From positions 1,364,001-1,428,000 of the forward strand of contig JAYXKI010000012.1 in the NCBI GenBank assembly GCA_037892935.1: DNA of 64,000 nt. The letters run 5' to 3'. The DNA is from Phlebopus portentosus (lineage: Eukaryota; Basidiomycota; Agaricomycetes; Boletales; Boletinellaceae). Under the pieces are notes generated by a model, which searched no databases, had not been told where the DNA came from, and saw nothing but the letters and a program-made list of their open reading frames with translations. Positions 12,201 through 24,179 of the stretch are shown here, piece after piece. Each line of letters starts with the position of its first letter. The first letter of the stretch is position 1. The translations under genes and the position numbers were made by a program.

Positions 12201-13850
12201 GGCTCGTCTACCTGTCTGAAAAATTGCGGTCGCTTGGTTACAGACGTCTCTTATACAAAAACATCTGGTCTATCGTTCTTTAGATGGTTCTTTCAAAATT
12301 CAGGACGGCAAAAATTTACCGCTACGGAACGCTACGGCTGAAGATCCTACTCGTCGATTCGCGCAATGGGACCAAGGCACAGAATTTTTGCCTAACTTCC
12401 ACTGTTCCCAGACCCCTTCAGCTTCCATCTCCGCGATGTCCATCGACTGCTTCGGTGAATATGCTGCATTGCTATTCTACCATTCAATTTTGGCAAGCTC
12501 AAGACTATATTGACGCTGTTTGAATCATGCCGAACTTCGCAATATGAGGCAAGTGCACAGTATGTGTCGTTCTCGGGATAACTCAGGTCCGCCGCCGTAG
12601 CAGCCTAATCATGATAAATCAAAATAGACGAAGCTTCTATATGATCGCGTTTGCCCCGGACCATCCGACAGTACAGATAGTTCATGTGCGAAGCCGCCGG
12701 GGACCAGGATACTTTTGCTTAGGGACTTTTCATCATAATCCTTGCTTATACGGATTCTTTTTCCCAGAACAGCGTGATCGCGTGAGGCGAAGCAGAAATT
12801 CTTACAGCCGTTGGACCTGACCGTTGTTTACTGCGAACCGCCACTTTACAGGTACTTTCTAAACAAATTCTCCATGATCCGCCGTTTGACCCTCAAATCG
12901 TGCCAGCAAAAACTCGAGAATTTGAAATATCACGACGCCGGGGGTGATCGACAGCAATAATGAATAGAGTTTCTCATGGACCTCCGGAACCGGGGACCGC
13001 GATAAGGGGCTCATTGGATCGGCACAACTGTTGCTAACCGCTTATTGCAATTTTTAATCAGTTGCTCATCGACAAATTGCCTGCAAGGTCCACGGACTTG
13101 ACTAGCACCTTTCTGTTGTTTTTCTCCAACCGCTCTCGCGTTTTTTTTGTTTTCCTTCGGTTCTGTATATCTGTCTTTGACCATAACGTAACCGGAAAAA
13201 ACTCACCGGGAAACACACTATGCCCAAATAAATGTTTGTTGACTTCGTGACGTCTTCGCCAAAGTTACAACCAAAGCCTGTGAATGGTCGGAACGTGTCG
13301 TGGGTTCCTTACAGGTTTCAGACATGGTATATATTTAATTGCACCCGTTGTCGGTCCACCATGACTAATCTTAGCAGTTCCAAAGAATCTATTCATCCAT
13401 TTCCGACCGATCCTGCGTTCTGCGCGCTAATTGTTTCGCACTCCAAGACCGTTTAGTACGTTCTCCTTGTCCGATCATCGAACACGAATTTTCCCCTAAC
13501 TAAATTGTTTTTCTCTCCCTCATCACTATTCCGCTGCTCTTCCGGACCTGATGGACCTCCTTTTCATTGCGGCTTCGCGGCACTTCAGCCCTTTTATGTT
13601 TTAATCTTATGTCGTTCCCGCGTGGATCACCTACAAGACGGCCTCATCAGCGCCTTTCCGCCCAGTTTACACTAGCTCGCGTGGCCTGTTGAAAATTGAC
13701 CCTGCTTTCGTAAATTCATTAGGAAGACACCGAGGACCCCTCCACCTGGTTCGGCTGCCGCATTCCCTAGCGACCGAGCCCTTTATGAAGATTCAGATCG
13801 AAAACGTGTACAGCACTAGCTTCACTGTCCACGCTTCTTTCTATACGTAG
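9211..13850. other. Gene-poor interval of ~4.6 kb
   Basis: No supported gene, no inverted-repeat element with target duplication found by eye, and no tandem array. Several mid-size frames exist, for example 9434-9745 (103 codons) and 11749-12084 (111 codons), but they match nothing I recognise and lack splice context. The stretch may contain old, mutated transposon remains; I could not identify a reverse transcriptase, integrase or transposase motif. It is best described as unannotated. Confidence 0.5.
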
Positions 13851-15849
13851 ATGCGACTGGCTAACTGTCTGCGCCTGATCCTGCTTCGGAGCGTAGGTAA
13901 TTAAGTGTCGCCATTACGGAAAATTCACCATGCGCATACATATATATACAGGCAGACGGAAACAGGACATTACCAGACGTATTCGCGTCATTCATCCCTC
14001 CTTGACAATTTGGCGTTGCCTTTTGCTCCCCACTAGATTGTCGGCGAAGTGCAGTCACCACCGTCCCCGCCTCCACCGTTTCGTCGAAGGCAACGCAGCC
14101 CCGGTACAGCCATTCAGCCTCGTAAGAAAAGACGAATGCGTCCTGAGCACGTGTTGCGCTCGGAGGCAGGTGGACGCCGGGAAGCTGAAGAGCGTGCGCA
14201 TAGTCCGAGTCCCTCCTTCCCAGACTCTTACGACTTTGAAGGCGACGACGACGACGACGACTCAGAAGAGGAGACGCGCGGAAGAGAGTCAGACCGGGGC
14301 TCAGCCACTGAACGCTCCGGCCAAGACCCGACTCCAGCGAGCGCAGGCTCTGCAGCACAGCAGCCGAAACCGAAGCGTACCAGACAACTCACGACGCCCC
14401 ACCAGTCTGCTGTCCTTCATGCACTTCTTGCGCAGGTAAATACTTGACGGCTTGATTTCATTGGATGCATAACTGACGCATTACTCTTGCAGTCTCGATT
14501 TCCGACGACCCAGATGCGGGAAGAAGTGGGAAGACAAATAGGCTTAAGCGCTCGCAAAGTGCAGGTTTGTGTGTATATTATCGGGCAGCTCTAACAGAGC
14601 TAAATAGTTTATTTCGGACAACCAGGTGTGGTTTCAAGTAGGTATTCCATATAGTATTGCTGAATATCCTTTCTGATACGTATCGTCCTTCAGAACCAAC
14701 GGCAGAAGGCGCGTAAAGAAAGCAGAGAAGCAGCAACTGCCGCAGCCGGTGGAAGTACAGCAGTTCGAGATATCCCTCCTCAATTTGGGCCATTCACGAA
14801 CGTTCCTCCTGGGACTTCCTCTGTGTCCAGCACGGCTTTTGGAGAAGGACCTTCTACGAGTCGAACACGTACGAGGCGAGGGCGCATAGGTGAACCAAGT
14901 ATTGCCATAACACGCGAACGCGCTCCCGGCTCAAGTTTTACATCATTCGATCCTACCTCTGGAACTCATACTCATACGAGTAATCCTCCGCGCCGATCAT
15001 CCGACCCATCGTTTGACATATATTCTGCGTCGAATATAGCGGTATTACGCAGGTCGTCTGGAGGCAATTTGACTGGCCCAGGTGTCCCTGGTTCTAGCGT
15101 TCCAGTAGATCCTTTATCACAACGACGCGATTCCACTTTGGCACCCGTTTCCTCCGCACGATACTCACGTCCATTATCTCCGGAACAGCCTCCTCGCTTA
15201 CCGTCCGTGCATTCCCTTAATCCATCGCTCTTGCCATCCGGACGCCGCGAGGCGCAAACTCTATCGTCTTCTCCGGTCTATCAGCCTGGACGGTTTGAGC
15301 AAGAATCATCACACCAGTCGCTTCGCCTTCCTCCAATTCAGCTAAGACCGACTGACCAACATCATGAGGTCTTTGTAAGTTCCCACACGTACTCAACACC
15401 TGCGGGTCACACACCGTCTACCAGTATTCCCCCTTCGCGACCTCCCTTTGCTTTGCCATCTCCTTCCTCAAGGAGAGGGATCCCGTTATTGAGTTCAGTT
15501 ACCCCACCTCCTATACCCCCTCCGTTCGTGCTTGAGCCCAATCCCCAGTGGCAGCCGCCTATGTTCGTCTCCTCCCGAGCACGTACACAATCAGGTCCCA
15601 TGTCTCATTATTCCACACCAAGCGCCGGTTAGTCAATGAAATGCAGTTTCGCACAATCAAGTAGTTTGATCTCAGCTCCCTTCAGGTTCATCCAGACAAC
15701 TCCCGGGAGCCAATGAGACATTATTGGAAAGTCGGACGCTTCCTCCTCCAACCAGGACTGCGCGTTTCGACCCTGTGCGGAACACCGAGATTACTCCAAT
15801 TCAGCCTTCCGGTCGTACGCACTCACGCTCTCCGGACGAAGAGGATTAA
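13851..15849 (+). CDS. Homeodomain transcription factor, ~549 aa, seven exons
   Basis: Modelled exons 13851-13892, 13953-13979, 14037-14435, 14493-14564, 14626-14637, 14694-15627, 15686-15849; all phases agree. The homeodomain (about residues 136-195) is assembled from four exons: KPKRTRQLTTPHQSAVLHAL (arm and helix 1), QMREEVGRQIGLSARKVQ (helix 2), VWFQ encoded by a 12-nt exon, then NQRQKAR completing recognition helix 3. W48, F49, Q50 and N51 are present; position 52 is Gln instead of the usual Arg. N-terminal to it is an acidic run (DFEGDDDDDDSEEE) and basic/Pro-rich sequence. The ~360-residue C-terminal part is Ser/Pro-rich and disordered, as in fungal regulatory homeodomain proteins. It should be a nuclear DNA-binding regulator. 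It is a single typical homeodomain and has no HD1/HD2 mating-type partner here. The two 5' exons are the least certain part. Confidence 0.85.
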
Positions 15850-16152
15850 TACAAGTGAATTGAATACGGGAGAAGAGTTCTCTATGTACCAATAGTTCTT
15901 CTTTGGTTTTTCTTTCGGCTGGGAAATCTGATGTAATATGACGCTTGTCTTCATCCCTCTTTGTTTGAACAGGATCATGGAAGACCGACACGTGTAGCAC
16001 ATGAATTACTCGTCCTCGCCTTTGGGACGAATCGTAATGCTCGAGAAGATTTATCTTTTGCTCCAGAAGTTGGATTGATTATCGCAATGTACAGCGTATT
16101 AATTCATTCCGGAGATGAGCGAGTTGTCTTCCGAGGCTCTGAATCCTCGACT
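15850..16152. other. Intergenic region between convergent genes
   Basis: Holds the 3' ends of the homeodomain gene (+) and the TOPORS-like gene (-). No other signal seen. Confidence 0.5.
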
Positions 16153-18653
16153 TCAGCCACCTCTTCGTCTATTCTCCAACACTGTACGGAGTATGCCTTC
16201 TCGTTTCAATGGTACTCTAGGCTTCTCCTCGGAGTCGCGGACGATAACATTGTCGGAGTGAGCGTCAGATGGATTGCTATGCTTGGCTACGGTCAACTTC
16301 ATTTTCACACGAGCGCGAGCACGGGCCTCCGCTTCGAGATCCACAGTCTTGCGCTTTTCGATCATCGCGGAAGGACTACCGCCAATTCCGTTTGGGCATG
16401 TCGACGAAAGAATAGAAGATGCGTTTTGATGTGCTAGGTTGTCTTCACTGTGCTCCCCGGTTTTCCCGGGTTCAGCTTGAGCGGCTCGTTCTGCCTCTAG
16501 GCGGCGCAATAATCTATTACGAAGTTCTTCATTTACCATTTTGACGGATTTGTCTGTTAATTCATCAATATCACAAATTCAGATCGAAGAGGTCTTGCAT
16601 TGACTTGCCTGCTTGTACTGAAAGTTCTGGACCATGTTCGGATAGCTCCGTTAGTGAACCATTGGCCTGGACCCCTGTCTTCTTTGGTTCGCCGATTCTT
16701 GATAACAGCGAAGGATGTCTGTCATGGCTATGCGATGCGGTCTGGAGACCCGATGCGTTGTCTTCAATATTTGCTGGGGGAAGACGGGTATAGTCCGATT
16801 TTCGCTTATTCCGGCCTTCCGACAAATGCGCCTGGGCGATGAGGAGCGGGTTACGGGTGCGTAAACGTACTTGCGACGGTTGAGAAGGGTTTCGATAGGA
16901 TTGAGATAATTCATTGTAATTGTTTCCCCTTTCCGCGGAGACACTTTTTCCCGTCAATTCGGATGCATTCGTAGACGATAGAGACACAACATCTTCTGAG
17001 TCTTCTCTTTCACTTCGTGATGATTTGTCGTGACTGCCGTGATTGTAATCAACATCTGTTGCCAAGCCTTCCGGCGTTGCCCGTTCCTTCTCTTTATCTT
17101 TGGGTAGGTCCACCTCAGGCGTTGAAAAGTCGTGATTCTCATCGACCATCTCTTCAGCACGCGCTTCTCCCGCTAGGCTCAAGGAACCTGAATTTGGCAT
17201 TGTAGATGGTCTTGAACCATATTGAGAGTGTGAGGTAAATTGCTTTGCTCCATGACATTCCACTGAGCCCGTTAAACTCTCATCTAGTCCGCCGTCAGGA
17301 CGCCGAGTGTCTGGTTTTGACCGAGAACGGCCACTTCCGTCGCGCAATCGCATTCGTTCGCGACTGTGGCGACGCAGAGATCGTGGAGCTGGTATTTCAT
17401 TTGTCTTACGCTCTTCGGAAGCAGTCTCGTTAGCCTGATTGGTGCGCCTACGGAAGCCTTCAGGTTCATCGTACTAACGAAATGCATCAATGGGTACGCC
17501 TTCATATCGTAAACGCAAGACCTTGTACGGAAGAACTTACCTGTACATTCACATCGTAAGCGGATAAAGTCTTATAGGGAGAGCGGAGAAAGCTGTAGAG
17601 TTCTGCAAAGCAAGTCTTCTCGGTTAGAACTCTTCTGGAAACAAGAAAACTGATCATAACGTTCGAACAGTAAAACTTTATGAATTGAATACCTACCATG
17701 CACAAAATGCTCAGCGTTCGGGAAACGTCTTCCTTCCAGGTAAGGGCAGTCCATGTCCAAGAATTCCGCCATTAACTTTACAGCTGATTCAGATCGGATG
17801 TCTATAGCTTTCATTAAAGAAAGTATAAACGTGGTTAGGAACTAGAAAAACGAAGCCCTGTCGTGACGAGTCAATAGCCAAGATCGTCAGTTTCACCCAC
17901 CTCCACATCGAGGTTGGGCCACACACGAAGCTCTCTGCGAATAAAAATCGTTGCCCTGCTGATGTAGTCTGGTGATGCAGAGAACTGGGCTGGGGTCGGG
18001 AAAGGCCGATAGCGTGATGCCCTGTTTGAACCAACGTGCTATAGAAACAAACAAGTTAGCTCATAACTACTTTGATTCTTCCAGTATTCACCTTCGCAAA
18101 TAAACGATTCTGATATATCCATCTTCGTCTATCTATTGCTCTTTCGAGTTCATCCGCAACGTCCTGATCCCTCCTCTGTCTTCTTCCCCAACGGCGTTCT
18201 TGGCCCGGCCTGCGATGAATTGAAGAACCTCTGACACGCCTAAGAGGTTGGATGGGAGGGGGTGAGGATCTGAGAGGTGGAAGATGATACTTCTGATAGT
18301 CGTAATTCGAGCGTATATGATGTATCAAGTATGTCCCGATTGTTCTGGTGCATAATGGACAACGCCTTGACTGTTCTAAAAGCGGCAAATAGATTAGAGC
18401 AACAAACGGATAGGTATAAACTCTATAACTTTCCTGTCCAGGTGACGATACATTCAAAGCAGAACTCATGCGAACATTCAGGAATTACTGTCCTATCGAG
18501 AAGAAGCTGCAAGCATATGCTGCAGTGGTCACCTTCCAGTTCCTCGTTCGACTCCTTGTCCGCGTTGTCTTCTGCCTCAATAGTCACATCGAGCCTAACA
18601 CGCTTCGAAGCGGGACCAACTGGGCTGCCAGATGTCGACGAATCCATAAACAA
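16153..18653 (-). CDS. TOPORS-like RING finger E3 ubiquitin ligase, with two apparent lesions
   Basis: Exons (minus strand): 18653-18434, 18375-18092, 18038-17901, 17841-17697, 17602-17541, 17473-16571. The RING (C44, C47, C60, H62, C65, C68, C79, C82) is followed by the conserved TOPORS-type region: RTIGTYLIHHIRSNYDYQ, RYRPFPTPAQF, FIRRELRVWPNLDVE, SESAVKLMAEFLDMD and AEHFVHELYSFLRSPY. A long Ser/Arg/Glu-rich disordered tail follows. The family are nuclear E3 ligases for ubiquitin/SUMO. Two irregularities stand out. First, intron 1 (18433-18376), inside the RING, begins GA instead of GT; only that junction restores the RING frame (TWT-EQSRRCPLC). Second, the frame stops at 16571, while a plausible C-terminal coding stretch (DIDELTDKSVKMVNEELRN, then a coiled, Arg-rich end to 16153) continues one frame over, as if one base were extra near 16571. 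Either the gene is recently damaged or the sequence has errors. Shares a 188-bp divergent promoter with the bromodomain gene. Confidence 0.85.
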
Positions 18654-18841
18654 GAGGGACCAGGGGAGTCGGAACTGAAAAGTGAGGGAAATGTACTCAG
18701 TCCGACTCCAAGTGACCGCCAGTGATTACAAAGTGATACAGGTCACATGATTTTCCGTTATGTCACGCAACCTGAAAGTTTCCTTTTTACGCAATTTGCT
18801 CAGCGTGACCACCAAGTCACCCGTGCTCAACCACCTAAACG
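18654..18841. promoter_or_regulatory. Divergent promoter, RING gene / bromodomain gene
   Basis: 188 bp separate the RING gene start (18653, minus) from the bromodomain ATG (18842, plus). It contains several GTCAC/GTGAC half-sites (GGTCACATGA, TATGTCACGCAACC, GCGTGACC). Their spacing is irregular and differs from the palindrome found upstream of the MVxTRxMAK family. Confidence 0.5.
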
Positions 18842-21746
18842 ATGAGCTCGACACCTCTTCCACAACAATCACCACCACCGACGTCCTCTGTAGAGCCGGC
18901 GGCCGCCCCACGTCGTATTAAACTCACCGTCAAACCATTGAAATCCAAGTCTATTGCATCCGCATTTGACGATGGACCTAACAATGCGAGCACAGAGAGC
19001 ACACATGCGTCCAGCCGTGCTAGGGTTCCGATTACCTTGAAAATCAAGCCTTCACGGCCCAATACATCCACTGAAATTCCAAGTTCTGCCGCTCAGAATG
19101 TGGAGAAGAAACATCTTCCTAGACTTATCCTCAAACCACCGAAACCGGCTCCAGCTCCAGTCGACGACGACAATGCGATGGAAGTTGATAATACTGCACC
19201 TCAAGTAATGCAGGCCTCCCCTCTCGAGGAACCACCTAAGGAGGAGATTCCTGTCGAGATTTTGGAGGCACCTTCGCCTCCGACACTCGATGAATCTTCT
19301 CAACCAGCGCCACCTGCGAAAGCTAAGCCCCCTCGGCCGATCAAGCTTAAGCCATTGAAGGAGGTGCTCCGGATACTTATCACCCGAATAAAGAAGTCTG
19401 TTCACGTTTCCTTGTTTCTCCTCTCAATTCTGATGTTTTGTAAAGGAAAGACGATTATGCGTTCTTTTTGAACCCTGTGGATACCTCTCAAGTTGCAGGC
19501 TATCTGGACGTGATAAAGCAGCCCATGGACTTCGGAACCATGACGGAGAAGATCGAGAAGGGTCAATATCGTTCATTGGAGCAGTTTAAGGTGCGCTCTT
19601 TCGCAAGAGCTCTGAAGGCTTGGCTGGACACCTTCGTGTTTCAGGATGACTTTCTACTGGTCATTACAAACGCAAAAATGTTCAACCCTCCTCCGTCGAT
19701 TTACTATTTAGAGGCTTCCAAAATAGAAACTTGGGGTCTCGAGCAAATATCGAAAGCGGCCGCGCAAGTCATAGAATACGAGGCCGATTGGACTATTGAC
19801 GTCGTAGAAGACGAGGGATTGGCACCTGCAGCCGCGGCAGGGAATGACGTGGATAATGCCGCAGCTGAGTCTGCCGTTGCGTCTGGGGAAGTACCCTCCA
19901 AGACACGGAGTCCTAGTGTTACGTCCTCTGCAGTGGGAACTCCTAATTTATCCTCCGAAAGAAGTAAAAGACATCGGGGGAAGAAGGTGCCAATTGTGAC
20001 GGAAAGTTGGGAGGACGGAGGTCATCTTCCAGGCTTCAAGGATGGTATTGGCGCCTTTCCTCCATGCAGTGATCTTTCTGCCCTTATGCTAGAATTGAAA
20101 CTGAAAGGTACGGTCAATCAACCTTGCGGGAAGCTTAGATTTACGGTCTATCAGGAAAACGTTTCCGCACGAAGAAGGAAAGGCTTAAGCGTGAGAAGGA
20201 AGGTCCTCCGCTCGCTGCTAACGGTAGTCTTGACTACACAGAGAGTACGTGCATTAATGAATGTTTGCTCTGGAATGTGATTAATTGTGACCTCACAGTG
20301 GAGCACCCCTTCACAATCCTTCGCCAACTTGTGCCCAAACCGCTCACGGCGCTGGAAGTAGTCCCGCTTATACCCACGAAATTTATCGCGGTCGAAGCTC
20401 CTTCGGAGGCCCGGGAAGCCTCTCAGCCGCCAGAGGGAAGGAGGGAAACACAAATGGACGGTCCCGTCGCCCTTCCAATTGAAGCCATTTCAGATGTCTT
20501 ATCAGATCCGAATAGACATGTATTTGTGAACCCGCCTCCATATACATCCGTCGTGGGAGATAAGCAACTTCGGCATTGGACAATAACTCGGAATCCCCCA
20601 CGTGCGGTTCGCTCAAGGGATGAAGATGAGGAAGGCGCGATAGCCGGTCCTGACACTAAACGACGTCGCGTCGAACACGCTGACTATGGGACATTCGCGG
20701 GGTTATTGGGCACAGTTGCAGCAGAAAATGGGCTCAAGGCAGACGACTTCGAGGAATTTTTCAGTAGTGACTCAAAGGTTTTAGACCAGATTAGAAAGAC
20801 TTTCGAAAACAGAGGTCCAACATCAAATTCCGAGACTATGGACAATTTGGACGTTGAGGAACGGGCGCGATTGTTGGACGCGGATGAGTATATCCGAGAC
20901 GTTGTATACGGTGGTGTGGATGGTCTTGCATACCTTCGGAGTCTAGCGGAGTTTGTCGGCGAGTATCATGGTTCTTTGGAAGAAGACCATGACATTTCTG
21001 TGCCTCCCGGAGCCCTTGGAATGCCAGTGGCTCAATGGGTGGCCCAACACACCGCCAATCCACTTACTCTGGGGAATCACGCAACTCTTCGTGCCGTCGC
21101 GGAGACTCTCGCTCGTGCAAACGTTCAGGAGCAGGACGATCCGAATGCGCACGCATCGCATGCGATCGTGCGTTACCTAGAACTGGCGAACGAGGACAAG
21201 TCGTTGGTTCATGAGCAACTACGAGAACTCAAAGCACTCGCAGAAACGTTCGCGCAAATTGATATAGCACCGCTTCTCCGGAAGCCCGAGGAACTTTTTC
21301 TTGCGGAAAATGAATGGGTGGGTCGGGACCTGGAGCAGGCTCAAACTACACCTTTGGCCTGCGCGACGGCGCTAGACGCGATCAGGAGCGCGACGATCTC
21401 GGGTGCTGGAGCAGCTTCGGGAGCAGTTCTTGGCCTCGGTCTCGCTTCTGCGTTGTCAGGGCAGAACCGCTTGGCTGGCGTATTAGAGGATGAAAGAGCT
21501 GGAGCTATTGAGTATGCGCTCAATGCTACTGCAGAAGCGTTGCGTGATTTCGGACAGCAACAGGGTCAGGACATGAAGATAGAAGATGGAGGTACGGGAG
21601 ATGAGACGGAGGACGCGGTGATGCGTCGGACGCGACTGACCTTGGTTGCGCTCGCGAAGCGAGCTCCTATTGATAGGATTGCACGTCTGCCACCAGAGCT
21701 CGTCCCCGTCCATATTCGTCACATCGTTCCGACACTGGGATCATGA
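18842..21746 (+). CDS. Bromodomain protein of the BRD7/BRD9 type, 899 aa, five exons
   Basis: Exons 18842-19395, 19446-19590, 19645-20107, 20155-20244, 20299-21746, all in phase. A Pro/Lys-rich N-terminus with repeated IKLTVKPLK / ITLKIKPSRP / IKLKPLKE segments precedes a bromodomain (about residues 170-265). That domain contains FFLNPVDTSQVAGYLDVIKQ, PMDFGTM and NAKMFNPPPSIYY; the acetyl-lysine-binding Asn is present in MFN. A basic segment (KRFRTKKERLKRE) and the C-terminal region beginning EHPFTILRQLVPKPLT follow, matching the BRD7/9-like fungal architecture. The last ~250 residues are helical and Ala/Leu/Glu-rich. Such proteins read acetylated histones in SWI/SNF-type remodelling complexes, and assignment to a particular complex here is inference. 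Intron 2 (19591-19644) and intron 3 (20108-20154) each read open in one frame, so they can be mistaken for coding sequence. Confidence 0.93.
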
Positions 21747-22097
21747 TTGAATGAATTGGACCGGGAGTATTGTGCCGCGGTAGATAAACTCGTCCCCTGT
21801 ATCGTTATCGGTAGCTTTATCGGTGTGTGCGTCCGTTCATTGAAAGAAGAAAATGAAAATGAAAAGTTTTACCACACGCGCTCCAAAACCCTTACTATGA
21901 AGATAACACCTATCAATTGATTGGATGATTGCCTTATAAGGTATTTTGATTTTCTTATCTTCACCAGCGGGACTTTTACTTTTTCCACACCACAGTTTTT
22001 ATCTTTCGATGTTTCATGCGTCCATTATCATCCTCCGCTCCACTCGCTTCACCCTTCTCTCGTTCTTTCTTCCATCTTCCCAGAGCTGAAGGGCAGT
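21747..22097. other. Intergenic region, tandem genes
   Basis: 351 bp between the bromodomain gene and the permease gene, both on plus. It holds the 3' UTR of one and the promoter/5' UTR of the other. CT-rich stretches lie just before the permease ATG, as is usual for fungal promoters. Confidence 0.5.
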
Positions 22098-24179
22098 ATG
22101 AGCGACGAGAGGAAACGTAATGGAACTACGATGGACGGCGATGAGGCGGAATTGGCAAAGATGGGCTACAAGCAGGAGCTAAAGCGGGATTTGAGCCTTC
22201 TGCAGGTATTATTGGTCGCAACTCATTCTCATGAGCTGCTTCTTTACCAACATGTCGCCCGGGTTTTCAGAACTTCGGCGTTTCATTCTCGATTATTAGT
22301 GTCATCACGGGAATACCATCCCTCTTCCTGTATGGTTTGGTGAGGTACTGCCTCGTTCCTTATCATTGCTGGAACTCAATGATTCGGCGAATTTAGACGA
22401 CGGGCGGACCCGTCGTAATGGTCTGGGGATGGGTAGTTATTTCGTGTTTTACTATGATAGTGGGGCTTGCCATGGCTGGTAAGTATAAGCAGAAGCTTAT
22501 CTGATATTACTTAGATTGATCCTTGAATCAGAGGTTTGTAGTGCGCACCCAACGTCTGGCGGGCCATACTTCTGGGCAGCAATGTTGTCGGAAAAGGAGC
22601 AAGCTCCGTTTGCGTCCTGGGTTACTGGATGGTTTAATCTTCTCGGACAGGTTGCTGTGACTACCGGTATTAGGTGTGTCAAAAAATATTTCAGTGAACC
22701 AAAGCGGAAAGATTTACTTGTGTAGCTTCGCATGCGCAACTTTCATTTCGACCATTTCGACCTTCAACACTGGGTTTACTTCAACCGCAGAAACGAATAT
22801 CGGTGTCTATGCTGCAGTTCTTTTTGCCCAAGGTTCGATTTGATGTAAGGGGTTCATTGTATTAAACCTGATAGCTAGTCCAGGTATCATCAATACTTTC
22901 GGAGTGCATTTGCTCAAGTACATCAATAATATCTCTATATGGTGGCATGCTGTCGGCACGACTGCGGTTGTCATCGCGAGTCTTGCAGGTGCCCCGGAAC
23001 ATCAATCTGCCAAGTTCGTTTTTACCCAGTTTATTGATGGCACGGGAGCGGAACAGCCGGATGGCAGCGTTATCGGGTGGAGCCAACGTGCAAGCAAAGC
23101 TTATGTTGTCGTCATCGGTATCCTGATGGCACAGTATACACTCACTGGATTTGATGCTAGCGCTCATGTCAGTTCCTCCGAGACAAACCAAATAAAGAAG
23201 CTAATTATTTGATAGATGACGGAAGAAACACACAATGCGGCCATGGCTGGCTCATTGGGTATTGTGATTGCCATTGGCGTCAGCGCTGTGCTCGGCTGGT
23301 TCCTCATTCTCGGCCTCCTGTTCTCAATGCAAGACTATGATGCAACGATAGGGAGTGATACCGGTCAGCCGGTTGCACAGATTTTTTTGGACTGTGTCGG
23401 AGACAAGGGTGCGATTGTATTGATGGTGATCGTCATTGGTGCAATGTTCATGTGCGGGTGAGTCCGCCCTGTCCAATCTCACATAGCTAAGTAGTTTTAA
23501 AAAAAATCAACACCAATCAGGTTATTCTCGATAACATCGAACTCTCGTATGATGTATGCCTTCTCTCGGGACGGGGCTCTTCCGGGGTACAAGTTCTTCC
23601 ACCATGTGAGCGCAAGAACAAAGAGTCCCGTACGCACCGTATGGCTGGCCTGCACGCTAAGTTTCATTCTTGGCCTGCCGAGCCTCGGAAGCGACGTCGC
23701 TTTCGCCGCCGCAACGAGTATCGCAACGATCGGGCTGTACGTCTCGTATGGCATTCCAATAGCGCTTCGTCTCATATACCGTCGGAAGTTCGTAAAAGGA
23801 CCATTTCACCTCGGAAAAGCTAGCGAGGTTGTTGCATTTACCGCAGTTGCCTGGATCGGGTTTATCTCTATTACATTCATCCTTCCCCAGGAGAACCCTG
23901 TCAACTCCCAGACGCTGAACTATGCGATTGTTGCCGTGGGCATTGTCATGACGTATTCACTATCATTCTGGTTTATCAGTGCTAGGAAATGGTTCAACGG
24001 TCCAATCAGACAAATTGCTGGTACGTTACTATTCCTTGAGCGATAGTGCCATGGTTGTGAATCTAATTGTAATTAATGCAGCGGAAGAGATGGGTATCGA
24101 CGTCAGCGAACCCGGCGTGCTAGAACAGCTCGAAGCGGAAGGGAAACTAGATAGAAGGAAATCCAAGTCTTCCGAATGA
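22098..24179 (+). CDS. APC-superfamily amino-acid permease (GABA/choline permease type), 543 aa, nine exons
   Basis: Exons 22098-22205, 22271-22339, 22397-22478, 22532-22673, 22726-22832, 22884-23167, 23216-23457, 23521-24020, 24082-24179; phases agree throughout. The N-terminus has the usual cytosolic ELAKMGYKQELKRDLSLLQ followed by NFGVSFSIISVITGIPSLF (helix 1, the unwound Gly motif region). TTGGPVVMVWGW follows (helix 2), then SAHPTSGGPYFWAAML, TLTGFDASAHMTEET (the conserved GF(D/E)ASAHxxEET of helix 6) and SNSRMMYAFSRDGALPG. The UGA4/BIO5/HNM1-like fungal branch of the APC family carries exactly these motifs. Expected at the plasma or vacuolar membrane as a substrate:proton symporter; the substrate cannot be told from sequence. 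The 5' UTR is pyrimidine-rich. No lesions seen. Confidence 0.95.

Noticed and set aside
13861..14358. 165-codon minus-strand frame.
   Set aside because: Antisense to the homeodomain gene exons; the plus-strand exons have recognisable homeodomain sequence and consistent splicing, so this is a shadow.
14049..14447. Treating 14049 as the homeodomain protein start.
   Set aside because: That codon is GTG, not ATG, and the frame is open only from the TAG acceptor at 14036; two short upstream exons join in phase and give an ATG at 13851.
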